From: Candidatus Paraprevotella stercoravium
GTDB lineage: Bacteria > Bacteroidota > Bacteroidia > Bacteroidales > Bacteroidaceae
Assembly (NCBI GenBank): GCA_944320795.1
Contig: CALUIU010000005.1
Span: forward strand, 50,786 to 114,785
Reading direction: 5' to 3'
DNA: 64,000 nt
Shown: one piece after another, positions 1 to 7,991 of the stretch
Numbering within the stretch: the first letter of the stretch is position 1
Layout of the letters: each line of letters opens with the position of its first letter
Notes under the pieces: model-generated
Database searches by the model: none
What the model was told of the DNA's origin: nothing
Seen by the model: the letters and a program-made list of their open reading frames with translations, nothing else
Translations under genes and position numbers: made by a program

Positions 1-2075
1 ACAACCTTGTCTGCTGCAATGTGGGTGAGCTGGGCAATCTCCAATGACAGAGCTCCGCCAGTCTTAGTCAAAGTAACACCGCTGACTGATCCGAGGTTGT
101 CATCAATTTGAGCTGTACCTACAATATTTGCCCAGTCGTTTGTACTGATTCCGAATGCATCGGCAATCTTAGTCTTATGAGCGGCGTCGAGCAAGTCTAC
201 AGTGATCTTTTGTGTTGCGATAGTCAGCCAGTTGACATCGACGGTTTCAGAATATGTCTTGATGTCCTTGGTGATTTCAAATGATGCCCGGTCGAATGTT
301 GTTTCGTAAGATACGCCTGCTGCTGTTGCAGTAGCCTTGACACCTGCTTTGCTGTTGATGGCGCTACTTGATGCGCTCTTGACTTTGATTTCACCGGTAT
401 TTGCATCGATTTGGAAAGCGTTGGCGCCAGTGCCTGTCAAAGCATATTTAACAGCGAACTTGTCTGCTCCGAAGATGCTTGCCAAATCGTTGATTGTACC
501 ACCGCCAACTTTTGTTCCTTTCAGTGTAACAGTTCCCGGAGTGAAGCTGGTTTTTGTGTCGTTCCATGCAACTGTTTTTGCACCGTTGAAGTTTGGGGCT
601 ACTACTTCAATATTATTAACGGTAATATCGCTATGGCTGGAAACAAAGAAATCAGAAGAGATATCAGTCAGATTTTCTGCCTTTCCTTCTTCGTTGATGG
701 CTGTGATGTGTGCGCATAAAGCATATGCCTGTCCTGCAGCAAACTCTGAGCTGCGAGATACATTGAAGGTAACGATACCCTTAGCTTCAGCATCGGCGTC
801 GGCAACATATTCTGCATTCAGATAATTTGGTTGTGCGGCACGGGTTGCTCCAATCCATTTTCCTTCGAAAGCAATCTTGTAATTGTCTTTGAATGATGCG
901 GCAGCAGAAGCCGGAGTTACGCGGAACTGAACCTTAGAAGTCACGTTGTCGGCAACTTTTGCTTTGCTTCCACCTGTTTTTGGTTGGGCATACAATGTGT
1001 TGAATGTGACCTGAGTCGGCTGCAAGTTGCTGTCGAACTGTGGCACATACATGATGCTCTGAACCATTACACCCAAAAGTTTCTTAACGTCATCTCTCAG
1101 GGCTTTGATTTCAGTCTTGATTTTTTCGTCGATGGCTTCGCTGGAAACGATTTCGCCTTCCAATGCTTCTACTTTGTCCTTCAAGGTGTTGAAGTCATTC
1201 TGGCTTACTTTGCCGTTGATCAGGGCTTTCAAACCTTCTTCTTTTGTGTTGATCAGAGATTCCAATGCTTCTACTTCAGCCTGCAAGTCATTGGCTGTAA
1301 CGTAGTTGGCAATTTTCTCTTCCAAGGTTGTCAGTCTGCTGTCCAGATTTTCAGGAATCAATTCTTTTACACCGTTGATAGCAGCTTGGATTTCGGCTGT
1401 AATTTCTGGTTTCAGGTTCTTGATAGCCTCATCGGTGTAGTTTTCGAGTTCTGTCTTCAGGCCTTCCAGGTTAGTGACACGCTGTTGCAAGTCTGTGATT
1501 TTTTCACCATAGTTTGCGTCCAGAATAGTTTTCAGATTATTCTGAGCTTCAGCTAAAGACGCGCTGATAGTTCCCAACTGTCCCTTAATTTCTGAAATTT
1601 CTTGGCTGTTGTCCAGACCTTCGATTTTCTGGTTCAACTCGTCCTGCTTAGCTTGTAAGGCTTTGATCTGGTTTTCCAGTTCTGCTTTCTGTCCCTCCAT
1701 AGCGGTAGACAACTCGCTGTTTACACTGTTGATCAATTCCTTGACTTCTTCGCTCAAAGCTGCGATTTGCTCATTGCTGGCTTTTGAATCCAATGCCTGC
1801 TGTAATTCAGCAGCTTTTTGTTCCAAAGCCTGAACAGAAGCTGCGTCGGCTTTGCTTCCGGCAATTTCTGTAATTTCAGCTTTCAGTCCCTCAATGGCAC
1901 TGTTCAGTCCTTCTGTGATTTCTGTTTTGGAAGCATCTAACTGCTTCTTCAGAGCGTCGATCTGCTCTTGTTGGTTTTTGATGTCATCATCATAGTCAGA
2001 GCAACTTACTACTGCTGTGGATGAAGTCAATGTCAACGCACAGATAACTGACACTTTAATGAAATTCTTTTTCAT
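1..2075 (-). CDS. Large coiled-coil surface lipoprotein, 3' end outside window
   Basis: The reading frame opens with ATG at 2075 and stays open to the left edge, so at least 691 codons are present and the C-terminus is missing. The N-terminus MKKNFIKVSVICAL continues into a lipobox AVVSC with Cys25, followed by an acidic SDYDDD stretch typical of Bacteroidetes lipoproteins exported to the surface. Residues about 30-335 are rich in Glu, Lys, Gln and Leu with repeated heptads, so a long coiled coil is expected; from about residue 336 the composition changes to Thr/Val/Ala/Gly-rich beta-type sequence that may form Ig-like modules. I recognise no named family. The gene is preceded by a long AT-rich gap with a promoter facing the wrong way and a recombinase gene, which suggests phase-variable expression. 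An adhesin or S-layer-like role is a guess. Confidence 0.85.
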   Translation of the reverse strand, partial: MKKNFIKVSVICALTLTSSTAVVSCSDYDDDIKNQQEQIDALKKQLDASKTEITEGLNSAIEGLKAEITEIAGSKADAASVQALEQKAAELQQALDSKASNEQIAALSEEVKELINSVNSELSTAMEGQKAELENQIKALQAKQDELNQKIEGLDNSQEISEIKGQLGTISASLAEAQNNLKTILDANYGEKITDLQQRVTNLEGLKTELENYTDEAIKNLKPEITAEIQAAINGVKELIPENLDSRLTTLEEKIANYVTANDLQAEVEALESLINTKEEGLKALINGKVSQNDFNTLKDKVEALEGEIVSSEAIDEKIKTEIKALRDDVKKLLGVMVQSIMYVPQFDSNLQPTQVTFNTLYAQPKTGGSKAKVADNVTSKVQFRVTPASAAASFKDNYKIAFEGKWIGATRAAQPNYLNAEYVADADAEAKGIVTFNVSRSSEFAAGQAYALCAHITAINEEGKAENLTDISSDFFVSSHSDITVNNIEVVAPNFNGAKTVAWNDTKTSFTPGTVTLKGTKVGGGTINDLASIFGADKFAVKYALTGTGANAFQIDANTGEIKVKSASSSAINSKAGVKATATAAGVSYETTFDRASFEITKDIKTYSETVDVNWLTIATQKITVDLLDAAHKTKIADAFGISTNDWANIVGTAQIDDNLGSVSGVTLTKTGGALSLEIAQLTHIAADKV

Positions 2076-2231
2076 AAATTAATTAATTTTGATTAGAACT
2101 ATTGTTTAAAAATTTGTTATTAATTTTCTTTATGTAATGATTATTCTTGTTGTATTTGCGCTTTCTTTGATTCTGATTTTATTATTTATTCGTTTGGTTT
2201 ATAATATATTATATGTAATCTTGAAGGTTTC

Positions 2232-2482
2232 TCTTTATAAGAAATGGAATAGTATTATATGAATTTGTCTAATTCATTGGTTTTCAGATAGTAGTATATA
2301 TAAGATAAATATTTGTATTTTTAATATATTCTGTAGTCGCACTATTTGGGGAATAAGAAATAATATATAGATTATAAATTGAAATATTAAAAATAGGGGA
2401 GTTGATAAAAAAAAGGATTTTTTTTTGTCGAATCAAACAGAATATGTATATTTGCAGCAGATTATGCTCTTTCTTATAAAGA
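2232..2482. repeat. Candidate invertible promoter segment bounded by 13-bp inverted repeats
   Basis: TCTTTATAAGAAA at 2232-2244 is repeated exactly in inverted orientation at 2470-2482 (TTTCTTATAAAGA). The 225 bp between them hold the promoter at 2424-2454. If the segment flipped, the -7 box would lie at about 2260-2267 on the minus strand and would drive the surface lipoprotein gene starting at 2075 with a leader of roughly 180 nt. A tyrosine recombinase gene is adjacent. The AT richness makes a chance match possible; a second 10-bp inverted pair (2247-2256 with 2508-2517, GAATAGTATT) also encloses the promoter. So the exact crossover sites are uncertain. Confidence 0.45.
2424..2454 (+). promoter_or_regulatory. 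Strong Bacteroidetes-type promoter facing away from the surface gene
   Basis: TTTG at 2424-2427 and TATATTTG at 2447-2454 are separated by 19 bp, a complete match to the -33/-7 consensus. Transcription would start near 2461 and run rightward, where there is no plus-strand gene. An orphan promoter of this quality between a recombinase and a surface gene is best explained as an invertible promoter in its OFF orientation; a small RNA is the alternative. Confidence 0.65.
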
Positions 2483-2620
2483 AAGAGAAAGTTATATTTT
2501 AAAATAAAATACTATTCAGTTATTTCTGTCTGAACTTTTATATTAAGATTTGATTTCAAAATTTATATTTCCTCTTTTGAAGTCTTTGAATAAAATGATC
2601 AAGAAGTGAGACATTAATAA

Positions 2621-2646
2621 CTGGACGATAGGATTCCTATCGCCAG
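2621..2646. repeat. Palindrome downstream of recombinase gene
   Basis: CGATAGGA-T-TCCTATCG (2626-2642) is a perfect palindrome with one central base, extended by CTGG/CCAG (2621-2624 and 2643-2646) with one unpaired A. On the minus strand it lies just after the recombinase stop region and is followed by TTATTAATG, so it may end that transcript; it could also be a recombinase binding site. Confidence 0.45.
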
Positions 2647-2710
2647 TATAGGGATAAAATGGTATAGTGATTTTTAAAATTGGAATTCTGTCTCCTGATA
2701 ATGTTCTTTG

Positions 2711-3721
2711 CTAAAAAGAGAATGTAAATGTTTTCTTATCCGTTTTGTCGTTATATTCGTAAAATCTTCTGTGAATTGTAATTTTTAGATATGTTTCTGT
2801 TTTTTTTCTCTTTTTCTTAGTCGGTTCATTGCATATTTTCTTCACTATTTTTTCATTGGCTTGGTCTGTTCCTTTTGTACTTAAAGATTTGATGTATATT
2901 GAAGTTGTTGCTTCGTTGCAATGGCCTAATGATTCGCTGATAATATTCATGGAGACATTTTCTTCATGAGCAATTGAAGCCCAGCTGTGTCGGGGTACAT
3001 AAGAGGTAAGATGAATGCCTTCACCTAGGGCTTGACTTATCTTTTGTAGATTAAGATTATACAGACGTAAGGCACGTTGATAGCTGCTGTCTGGATTCTT
3101 TTTCCCAGTAAGAATGGGGAAGATGTATTCATGATTAGGGTTGTCATATTTCTTTATAATACGTTCCATAATCGGTTCTATGCGAATGGAGATCAATTGA
3201 TCTGTTTTGCTCCTGTTATAAATGATTCTTCCTTCTTGGATATTGCTTTTTTTGAGTTTGGCCATATCGATAAAAGCCATGCCACATGAGAAAAAACAGA
3301 AAAGGAAAGCGTCTTGGGCAAATTCAATAGAGGCATTGTTTGGTTTGAATTGCATGATTTTTTTTACGGTGCTTATATTGATAGCTCTTTTTATGGTTTT
3401 GGCTACGCCTGTATACACAGGAGCAAAAGGCTGGCAAGACGGGATGTTTGCCACAAGAATTCCCCTGTTGTATATCGCACGCAAAATTCTCATATAAAAT
3501 GAGGTGCTGTTTTTGCAGACTTGTTTGGCAAAAAGATATTCTTCAAACTCTTTCATCAGGGAGGCATTGATATTTTCGATTTCCAAAACGGTCGTATGTT
3601 TTTTTTCTTCCAGAAAAGCAATAAGAGTGTTTCGTGTCGCCTCGTAATTTTTTGCAGTTTTAACTTTTCCCTGTTTCTTTTTATTGAATATCTCCTGTTG
3701 TATAAATGTGATAAAGTCCAT
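2711..3721 (-). CDS. Tyrosine site-specific recombinase (phage integrase family)
   Basis: The 336-residue protein has an N-terminal SAM-like core-binding region (about 1-105) and a C-terminal catalytic domain. Visible catalytic-type residues are Lys172 (SKTD), Arg244 in YVPRHSW, His267 in SLGHCN and the likely nucleophile Tyr276 in TTSIYIKSL. Box I reads FFSCGMAFIDM (about 143-153); relatives I know have RGM-S-F at this place, so the usual Arg is Cys146. A basic tail of about 55 residues follows the nucleophile. Bacteroidetes enzymes of this type often invert a neighbouring promoter or coding segment, and the gap next to this gene carries a suitable substrate. No transfer genes or phage genes lie nearby, so it is not part of a complete mobile element within the window. 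Confidence 0.9.
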   Translation of the reverse strand: MDFITFIQQEIFNKKKQGKVKTAKNYEATRNTLIAFLEEKKHTTVLEIENINASLMKEFEEYLFAKQVCKNSTSFYMRILRAIYNRGILVANIPSCQPFAPVYTGVAKTIKRAINISTVKKIMQFKPNNASIEFAQDAFLFCFFSCGMAFIDMAKLKKSNIQEGRIIYNRSKTDQLISIRIEPIMERIIKKYDNPNHEYIFPILTGKKNPDSSYQRALRLYNLNLQKISQALGEGIHLTSYVPRHSWASIAHEENVSMNIISESLGHCNEATTSIYIKSLSTKGTDQANEKIVKKICNEPTKKKRKKTETYLKITIHRRFYEYNDKTDKKTFTFSF

Positions 3722-3968
3722 ATCTTGTGATAATTTTTTGAGGTTATAATTTAATGATTTTGTAAACTCCTGTGAATAACAAAGGGAAAATCCCTCTTGT
3801 ATACCCCGTAAATCTAGTAATTTTTTTTTATATATTTGTGTTTTTGAGTAAGATGAAATTCTGGTTCTATCTTTTAATATTCTTTGTTGTTATAAGGCAT
3901 CCCGGATTGATTTTGGGTTGGGGATTGATCTTTTACAAGGTGTAAAGGGGATAATCTGTTTTTTTTTG

Positions 3969-3976
3969 TATCTTTG
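3969..3976 (+). promoter_or_regulatory. -7 box for metF
   Basis: TATCTTTG matches TAnnTTTG exactly and lies 39 bp before the metF ATG. No good -33 element is visible 19-21 bp upstream. The rest of 3722-3968 is AT-rich with no gene; a second TATATTTG at 3831-3838 also lacks a -33 partner. Confidence 0.5.
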
Positions 3977-4015
3977 TACGATATTGGAATACTATTCATT
4001 ATTATATAACAACAG

Positions 4016-4969
4016 ATGAACGTTATAGATCTGATTAACAGTACAAAGAGTACCGCATTTTCTTTTGAGGTCTTGCCACCGCTTAAAGGTACCGGCATTG
4101 ACGCTCTTTTTCGTACCATAGAGCAATTAAAGGAGTTCGATCCTAAATATGTGAATATCACGACACATCGTAGTGAATATGTATATCGTGATGCCGGAAA
4201 TGGTTTGATGCAACGCGCCCGTTTGCGTCGTCGTCCGGGTACGATTGCTGTGGCTGCGGCCATTCAGAATAAATATAATTTACATGTAGTTCCTCATATT
4301 TTGTGCAGTGGCTTCTCAAAAGAAGATATTGAGTATATGTTGCTTGATCTTCAGTTTTTAGGTATCAGTGATTTATTGGTACTAAGAGGTGATAAGGCCA
4401 AAGAGGACGCTTCATTTAAGCCTACCCCTGGAGGTTATACGCATGCTACGGATCTGATCGGTCAGATTAACCGTTTTAACGAAGGCTTTTTTGTGGATGA
4501 CACTCCGATAAAGGTTCCTGGAATTCCGTTTTCTTATGGAGTAGCATGCTATCCGGAAAAGCATGAAGAGGCGCCTAATCTGGAAACAGATCTGCAGGTG
4601 CTGAAAATGAAAGCAGATATGGGAGCACAGTATGCTGTTACTCAGTTGTATTACGATAATGAGAAATATTTCTCTTTTGTAGAAAAGGCTCGGGCAATCG
4701 GTGTTGATATTCCTATTATTCCGGGTATTAAGCCTTTGGCTAAATTGTCTCAGTTGAGTATGGTGCCCAAAACATTCCATTGTGATTTACCGATAGCTCT
4801 TTCTTCCGAGGTGCAAAAGTGTAAGACGGATGAAGAGGTGAAACAATTAGGTATAGAATGGGCTGTACAGCAATGTAAGGAATTGATGGCGTATGGAGTA
4901 CCTAGCATACATTTCTATACGGTTTCTGCTGTGGATAGTATTCGTGAGATAGCTCGCCAAATCTATTAA
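4016..4969 (+). CDS. metF: Methylenetetrahydrofolate reductase
   Basis: This FAD enzyme of the one-carbon pool reduces 5,10-methylene-THF to 5-methyl-THF, the methyl donor for methionine synthesis. The 317-residue length fits bacterial MetF. The FSFE motif with Glu18, corresponding to the catalytic Glu of the family, is near the N-terminus, followed by the TIM-barrel strands NITTHR, VVPHIL, LVLRGD (about residue 121) and the SFGVACYPE-like substrate loop (here SYGVACYPEKHE). The ATG follows a -7 box at 3969. It is the first gene of a rightward run with holB 14 bp downstream; co-transcription is likely but has no functional logic. Confidence 0.95.
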   Translation: MNVIDLINSTKSTAFSFEVLPPLKGTGIDALFRTIEQLKEFDPKYVNITTHRSEYVYRDAGNGLMQRARLRRRPGTIAVAAAIQNKYNLHVVPHILCSGFSKEDIEYMLLDLQFLGISDLLVLRGDKAKEDASFKPTPGGYTHATDLIGQINRFNEGFFVDDTPIKVPGIPFSYGVACYPEKHEEAPNLETDLQVLKMKADMGAQYAVTQLYYDNEKYFSFVEKARAIGVDIPIIPGIKPLAKLSQLSMVPKTFHCDLPIALSSEVQKCKTDEEVKQLGIEWAVQQCKELMAYGVPSIHFYTVSAVDSIREIARQIY

Positions 4970-4983
4970 AAAAGCGTTGCGTT

Positions 4984-6108
4984 ATGTTGTTCCGTGATGT
5001 TGTCGGGCATAAAGATATTAAAGACAGGTTGCGTCGGGAGGCTGATGATGGCCGAGTGGCGCATGCCTTGCTTTTTTATGGACCGGAAGGTTGTGGAAAA
5101 CTTCCGCTAGCATTGGCTTTTGCCCGTTATCTGTTGTGTAGTCACCCAAATGAAGGAGAACCTTGTGGGGCGTGTAATAATTGTCGGATGACCGCCCGTT
5201 GGACACATCCTGATTTGCATTTTGTTTTTCCGGTAGTCAAATATAAGGACGCGGCTCATTCTATTTCTGATGTTTATCTTACAGAATGGCGAAAGCAATT
5301 GGAAAACAATGTTTATTTTGGTTTGAATGAATGGCTCGGTGATATGCAGGCAGAAAATCAGCAGGCCTTGATTTACTCTGCGGAGAGTGATGCTATACAG
5401 AAAAAGCTGAGCTTGAAATCCAGCCAGGGCGGAAAGAAAGTTCTGGTTTTCTGGTTGCCTGAGAAAATGAATCAGGAGTGTGCCAATAAACTGTTAAAAC
5501 TTTTGGAGGAACCACCTGCCGAGACGCACTTTTTACTGGTGAGTGAGCATGTTGAAGCTGTGCTGCCCACAATTCTCAGTCGGGCACAGTGTATTTCCAT
5601 AAAGAGATTGACAGAAGACGAGATCGCAGGGGCATTAGAGTCAGGGAATGCCTGTGATCAAGATACGGCAAAGCGTATCGCTCATGCTGCGAATGGAAAT
5701 TTTATTGCAGCGCAGCAAATGTTGCATCATAATGCTGATCAGGCTTTATTTTTTGACCTGTTTGTCATTCTGATGCGTTTGAGTTATCAACGTAAGATTA
5801 AAGAACTGAAGAAGTGGAGTGAACAGATCGCTTCCCTTGGAAGAGAAAGGCAAAAAAACTTTTTGGCGTATTCCCAAAAACTGATCCGGGAAAATTTTAT
5901 GTATAATTTCCGACAGCCTGACTTGAATTATGAGACATTGGACGAGGAAAATTTCTCAAAAAATTTTGCCCGTTTTATTAATGAAAGGAATGTGATTCCT
6001 ATTATGGACGAATTGAGCCTGGCTCAAAGAGACATTGAACAGAATGGAAATCCCAAATTTGTATTCTTTGATTTTGCTCTGAAAATGATCGTTCTGCTTA
6101 TTCAATAA
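4984..6108 (+). CDS. holB: DNA polymerase III delta' subunit
   Basis: Clamp-loader subunit that helps place the beta clamp on DNA. The 374-residue protein starts with the conserved VVGH.DIK...R and HALLFYGPEGCGK region. The Walker A Lys39 is kept but is followed by Leu rather than Thr/Ser, in line with delta' being a non-ATPase stator in many bacteria. Four Cys around residues 52-70 (LLC, CGAC, NC) form the zinc-binding module, LLKLLEEPP marks the region before sensor 1, and SRAQC carries the SRC motif whose Arg acts on the neighbouring ATP site. It lies between metF and ricT and reads in the same direction. Confidence 0.92.
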   Translation: MLFRDVVGHKDIKDRLRREADDGRVAHALLFYGPEGCGKLPLALAFARYLLCSHPNEGEPCGACNNCRMTARWTHPDLHFVFPVVKYKDAAHSISDVYLTEWRKQLENNVYFGLNEWLGDMQAENQQALIYSAESDAIQKKLSLKSSQGGKKVLVFWLPEKMNQECANKLLKLLEEPPAETHFLLVSEHVEAVLPTILSRAQCISIKRLTEDEIAGALESGNACDQDTAKRIAHAANGNFIAAQQMLHHNADQALFFDLFVILMRLSYQRKIKELKKWSEQIASLGRERQKNFLAYSQKLIRENFMYNFRQPDLNYETLDEENFSKNFARFINERNVIPIMDELSLAQRDIEQNGNPKFVFFDFALKMIVLLIQ

Positions 6109-6133
6109 TTTATATTTCTAATCCTTAAGAGAT

Positions 6134-7519
6134 ATGATGGATCAAGACTTTAAAATGAATGGCTGTTGCCGAGGCCTGTGTGCCAAAGGATGTGGACGAC
6201 AGGATAGACAGCTTAATACATACGACTATCTTGCAGATGTACCCGGTAATAGTGAAGCTACCGATCTGGTAGAGGTACAGTTTAAGAATACCCGTAAGGG
6301 CTATTATCGTAATACGAACCAGTTGCCGCTGGAAAAAGGAGATATTGTTGCCGTAGAGGCTTCGCCTGGTCACGATATCGGTGTCGTAACCCTTACTGGA
6401 CGTCTGGTTCCGCTTCAGATTAAAAAGGCTAATCTGAAATCCGATCAGGATATCAAGCGTATTTACAGAAAGGCAAAGCCTGTAGATATGGAAAAATACG
6501 ATGAGGCTAAATCCAAGGAGCATGATACTATGATTCGTTCACGGCAGATTGCTAAAAAGTTGGGGCTGGAGATGAAAATCGGTGATGTGGAATATCAGGG
6601 AGACGGTAACAAGGCTATCTTTTATTACATAGCTGATGGTCGGGTAGATTTCAGACAGCTGATTAAAGTGTTGGCTGAAACTTTTAAGGTGCGTATTGAG
6701 ATGAAGCAAATCGGAGCCCGACAGGAAGCTGGCCGTATCGGAGGTATTGGTCCTTGTGGTCGCGAATTGTGTTGTGCTACCTGGATGAAAAATTTTGTTT
6801 CCGTATCAACCAGTGCTGCTCGTTATCAGGATATCTCTCTCAATCCCCAGAAATTGGCCGGACAATGTGCCAAACTGAAATGCTGCATGAATTATGAAGT
6901 TGATGCTTATGTGGAGGCAGGAAAGCGTTTGCCCAGCAGAGAGATTTCTTTGTTGACACAGGCGGGTGAATATTATTTCTTTAAGGCAGATATTTTATCA
7001 GGGATGGTTACTTATTCTACAGATAAGAATCTGGCTGCTAATCTGGTTACAATTCATGCCAAACGTGCTTTTGCCGTTATTTCCATGAATAGAAAAGGAG
7101 AGAAACCCGAAACTCTTTCAGAAGGAAACGGTAATGTTCCGTCTAAAACGATTGATTTGGTAGAGCAGGAAAGTCTGACGCGTTTCGATAAAAGAAAGAA
7201 GAAGAATCGGAACCGGAAGGATGGCAATAAGCGGAATTCGCTTCCTGAGAATATCAAGGTGGATCATGTGCAGAATGAAAAATCTGCCGAGATGAATAAG
7301 CCGCTTGTGGGCAACTCTGAAGAGTCTGCTTCCTCTGATAATAGAAATATGCGTGAATACCGGAAGCGTAACCGTCCGGCGCAGAAAGAAAACCGTGAAT
7401 CTGCAGAAAATAGGAAACCAAAGAGAAACCGTGATAACCGTAATCGCAATCAGGCTTCAGATGTCAAGAATGGAGGCGGAGAAACGGAGGCTAAGAAAAA
7501 TAATGAAAAAAACGCTTAA
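6134..7519 (+). CDS. ricT: RicT/PSP1-domain protein with basic C-terminal tail
   Basis: The PSP1 domain occupies about residues 45-300. The Cys-rich N-terminus (CCRGLCAKGCGRQ) and the internal GPCGRELCCATW and CAKLKCCMNYE segments provide the cysteines that in characterised Ric complexes bind Fe-S clusters; in Bacillus RicT works in RNA maturation with RNase Y. That role cannot be assumed here. From about residue 350 the protein becomes a low-complexity Lys/Arg/Asn tail of over 100 residues, probably disordered and RNA- or membrane-interacting. ATG at 6134 or 6137 can serve as start. The 3' end overlaps gldH by 17 bp, so the two are translationally coupled. Confidence 0.88.
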   Translation: MMDQDFKMNGCCRGLCAKGCGRQDRQLNTYDYLADVPGNSEATDLVEVQFKNTRKGYYRNTNQLPLEKGDIVAVEASPGHDIGVVTLTGRLVPLQIKKANLKSDQDIKRIYRKAKPVDMEKYDEAKSKEHDTMIRSRQIAKKLGLEMKIGDVEYQGDGNKAIFYYIADGRVDFRQLIKVLAETFKVRIEMKQIGARQEAGRIGGIGPCGRELCCATWMKNFVSVSTSAARYQDISLNPQKLAGQCAKLKCCMNYEVDAYVEAGKRLPSREISLLTQAGEYYFFKADILSGMVTYSTDKNLAANLVTIHAKRAFAVISMNRKGEKPETLSEGNGNVPSKTIDLVEQESLTRFDKRKKKNRNRKDGNKRNSLPENIKVDHVQNEKSAEMNKPLVGNSEESASSDNRNMREYRKRNRPAQKENRESAENRKPKRNRDNRNRNQASDVKNGGGETEAKKNNEKNA

Positions 7520-7991
7520 TATACTATATGGAATTTTTATACTGCTTGCTTCTTTAACGGGAGCAAGCAGTTGTTCAAGCAATTCCGAAACTTTGATTTA
7601 TGAATACCGCCCTGTTTCATTTGATGGATGGAGTAAGACGGATACAATAGTTTTCACTTTGCCGGAGATTGAACAAGGTGGGCTTTATCTGGGACAAATA
7701 GGAGTTCGTACAAATGCGGGTTATCCTTATCAGAAGGTCTGGATTGGAGTATGCCAGAAATTGCATCATCCCGATACTTTGTTCCTTGATACGGTTTTTT
7801 GTGAAATCGCTTCCCGCTCTGATCTTGGTAAGAACGGAATAGGTTTGTTCCTTTCTGAAGGAACTCTGCCTGATCATGTTTATCACCCTGGTCAGACCGG
7901 TGAAATCAAGGTCTTTCATATTTTGCGCCGTGAGGAGGTGCCAGGCATATGTCAGGTCGGTTTGCACATTCAGAGAGAGCAGAGGCCTTAA
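7503..7991 (+). CDS. gldH: GldH-type lipoprotein
   Basis: The ATG at 7503 gives a 162-residue protein with a type II signal peptide ending at LTGASSC (Cys24). The region YEYRPVSFDGWSKTDTIVF, the GVRTNAGYPYQ segment and the length match the gliding-motility lipoprotein GldH family, which is found in many non-gliding Bacteroidetes too. An upstream Met in the same frame at 7305 would lie inside ricT and remove the signal peptide from the N-terminus, so it was not used. Placement directly after ricT is conserved in the group as far as I know. The stop overlaps the convergent rodA gene by 4 bp. Confidence 0.85.
   Translation: MKKTLNILYGIFILLASLTGASSCSSNSETLIYEYRPVSFDGWSKTDTIVFTLPEIEQGGLYLGQIGVRTNAGYPYQKVWIGVCQKLHHPDTLFLDTVFCEIASRSDLGKNGIGLFLSEGTLPDHVYHPGQTGEIKVFHILRREEVPGICQVGLHIQREQRP

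Larger units (their letters stand above)
2076..2710. other. AT-rich intergenic region between surface gene and recombinase
   Basis: No protein gene is visible in these 635 bases. They contain one excellent promoter on the plus strand (2424-2454), a candidate inverted repeat around it (2232-2482), a hairpin at 2467-2487 (9-bp arms, 3-nt loop) and a palindrome at 2621-2646. No exact CAAAnnTA, which would be a -7 box on the minus strand, occurs between 2076 and 2420, so in this orientation the lipoprotein gene has no visible canonical promoter. The plus-strand promoter leads only to a 12-codon frame at 2464 and then faces the 3' end of the recombinase gene. Confidence 0.7.

Noticed and set aside
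2464..2502. 12-codon frame after the orphan promoter
   Set aside because: Too short, with no conserved feature; more likely part of the inverted segment than a peptide gene.
3831..3838. TATATTTG as a second metF promoter
   Set aside because: No -33 element at 19-21 bp and a better-placed -7 box exists at 3969.
7305..7502. N-terminal extension of gldH
   Set aside because: It lies inside ricT; the lipoprotein signal starts at 7503.
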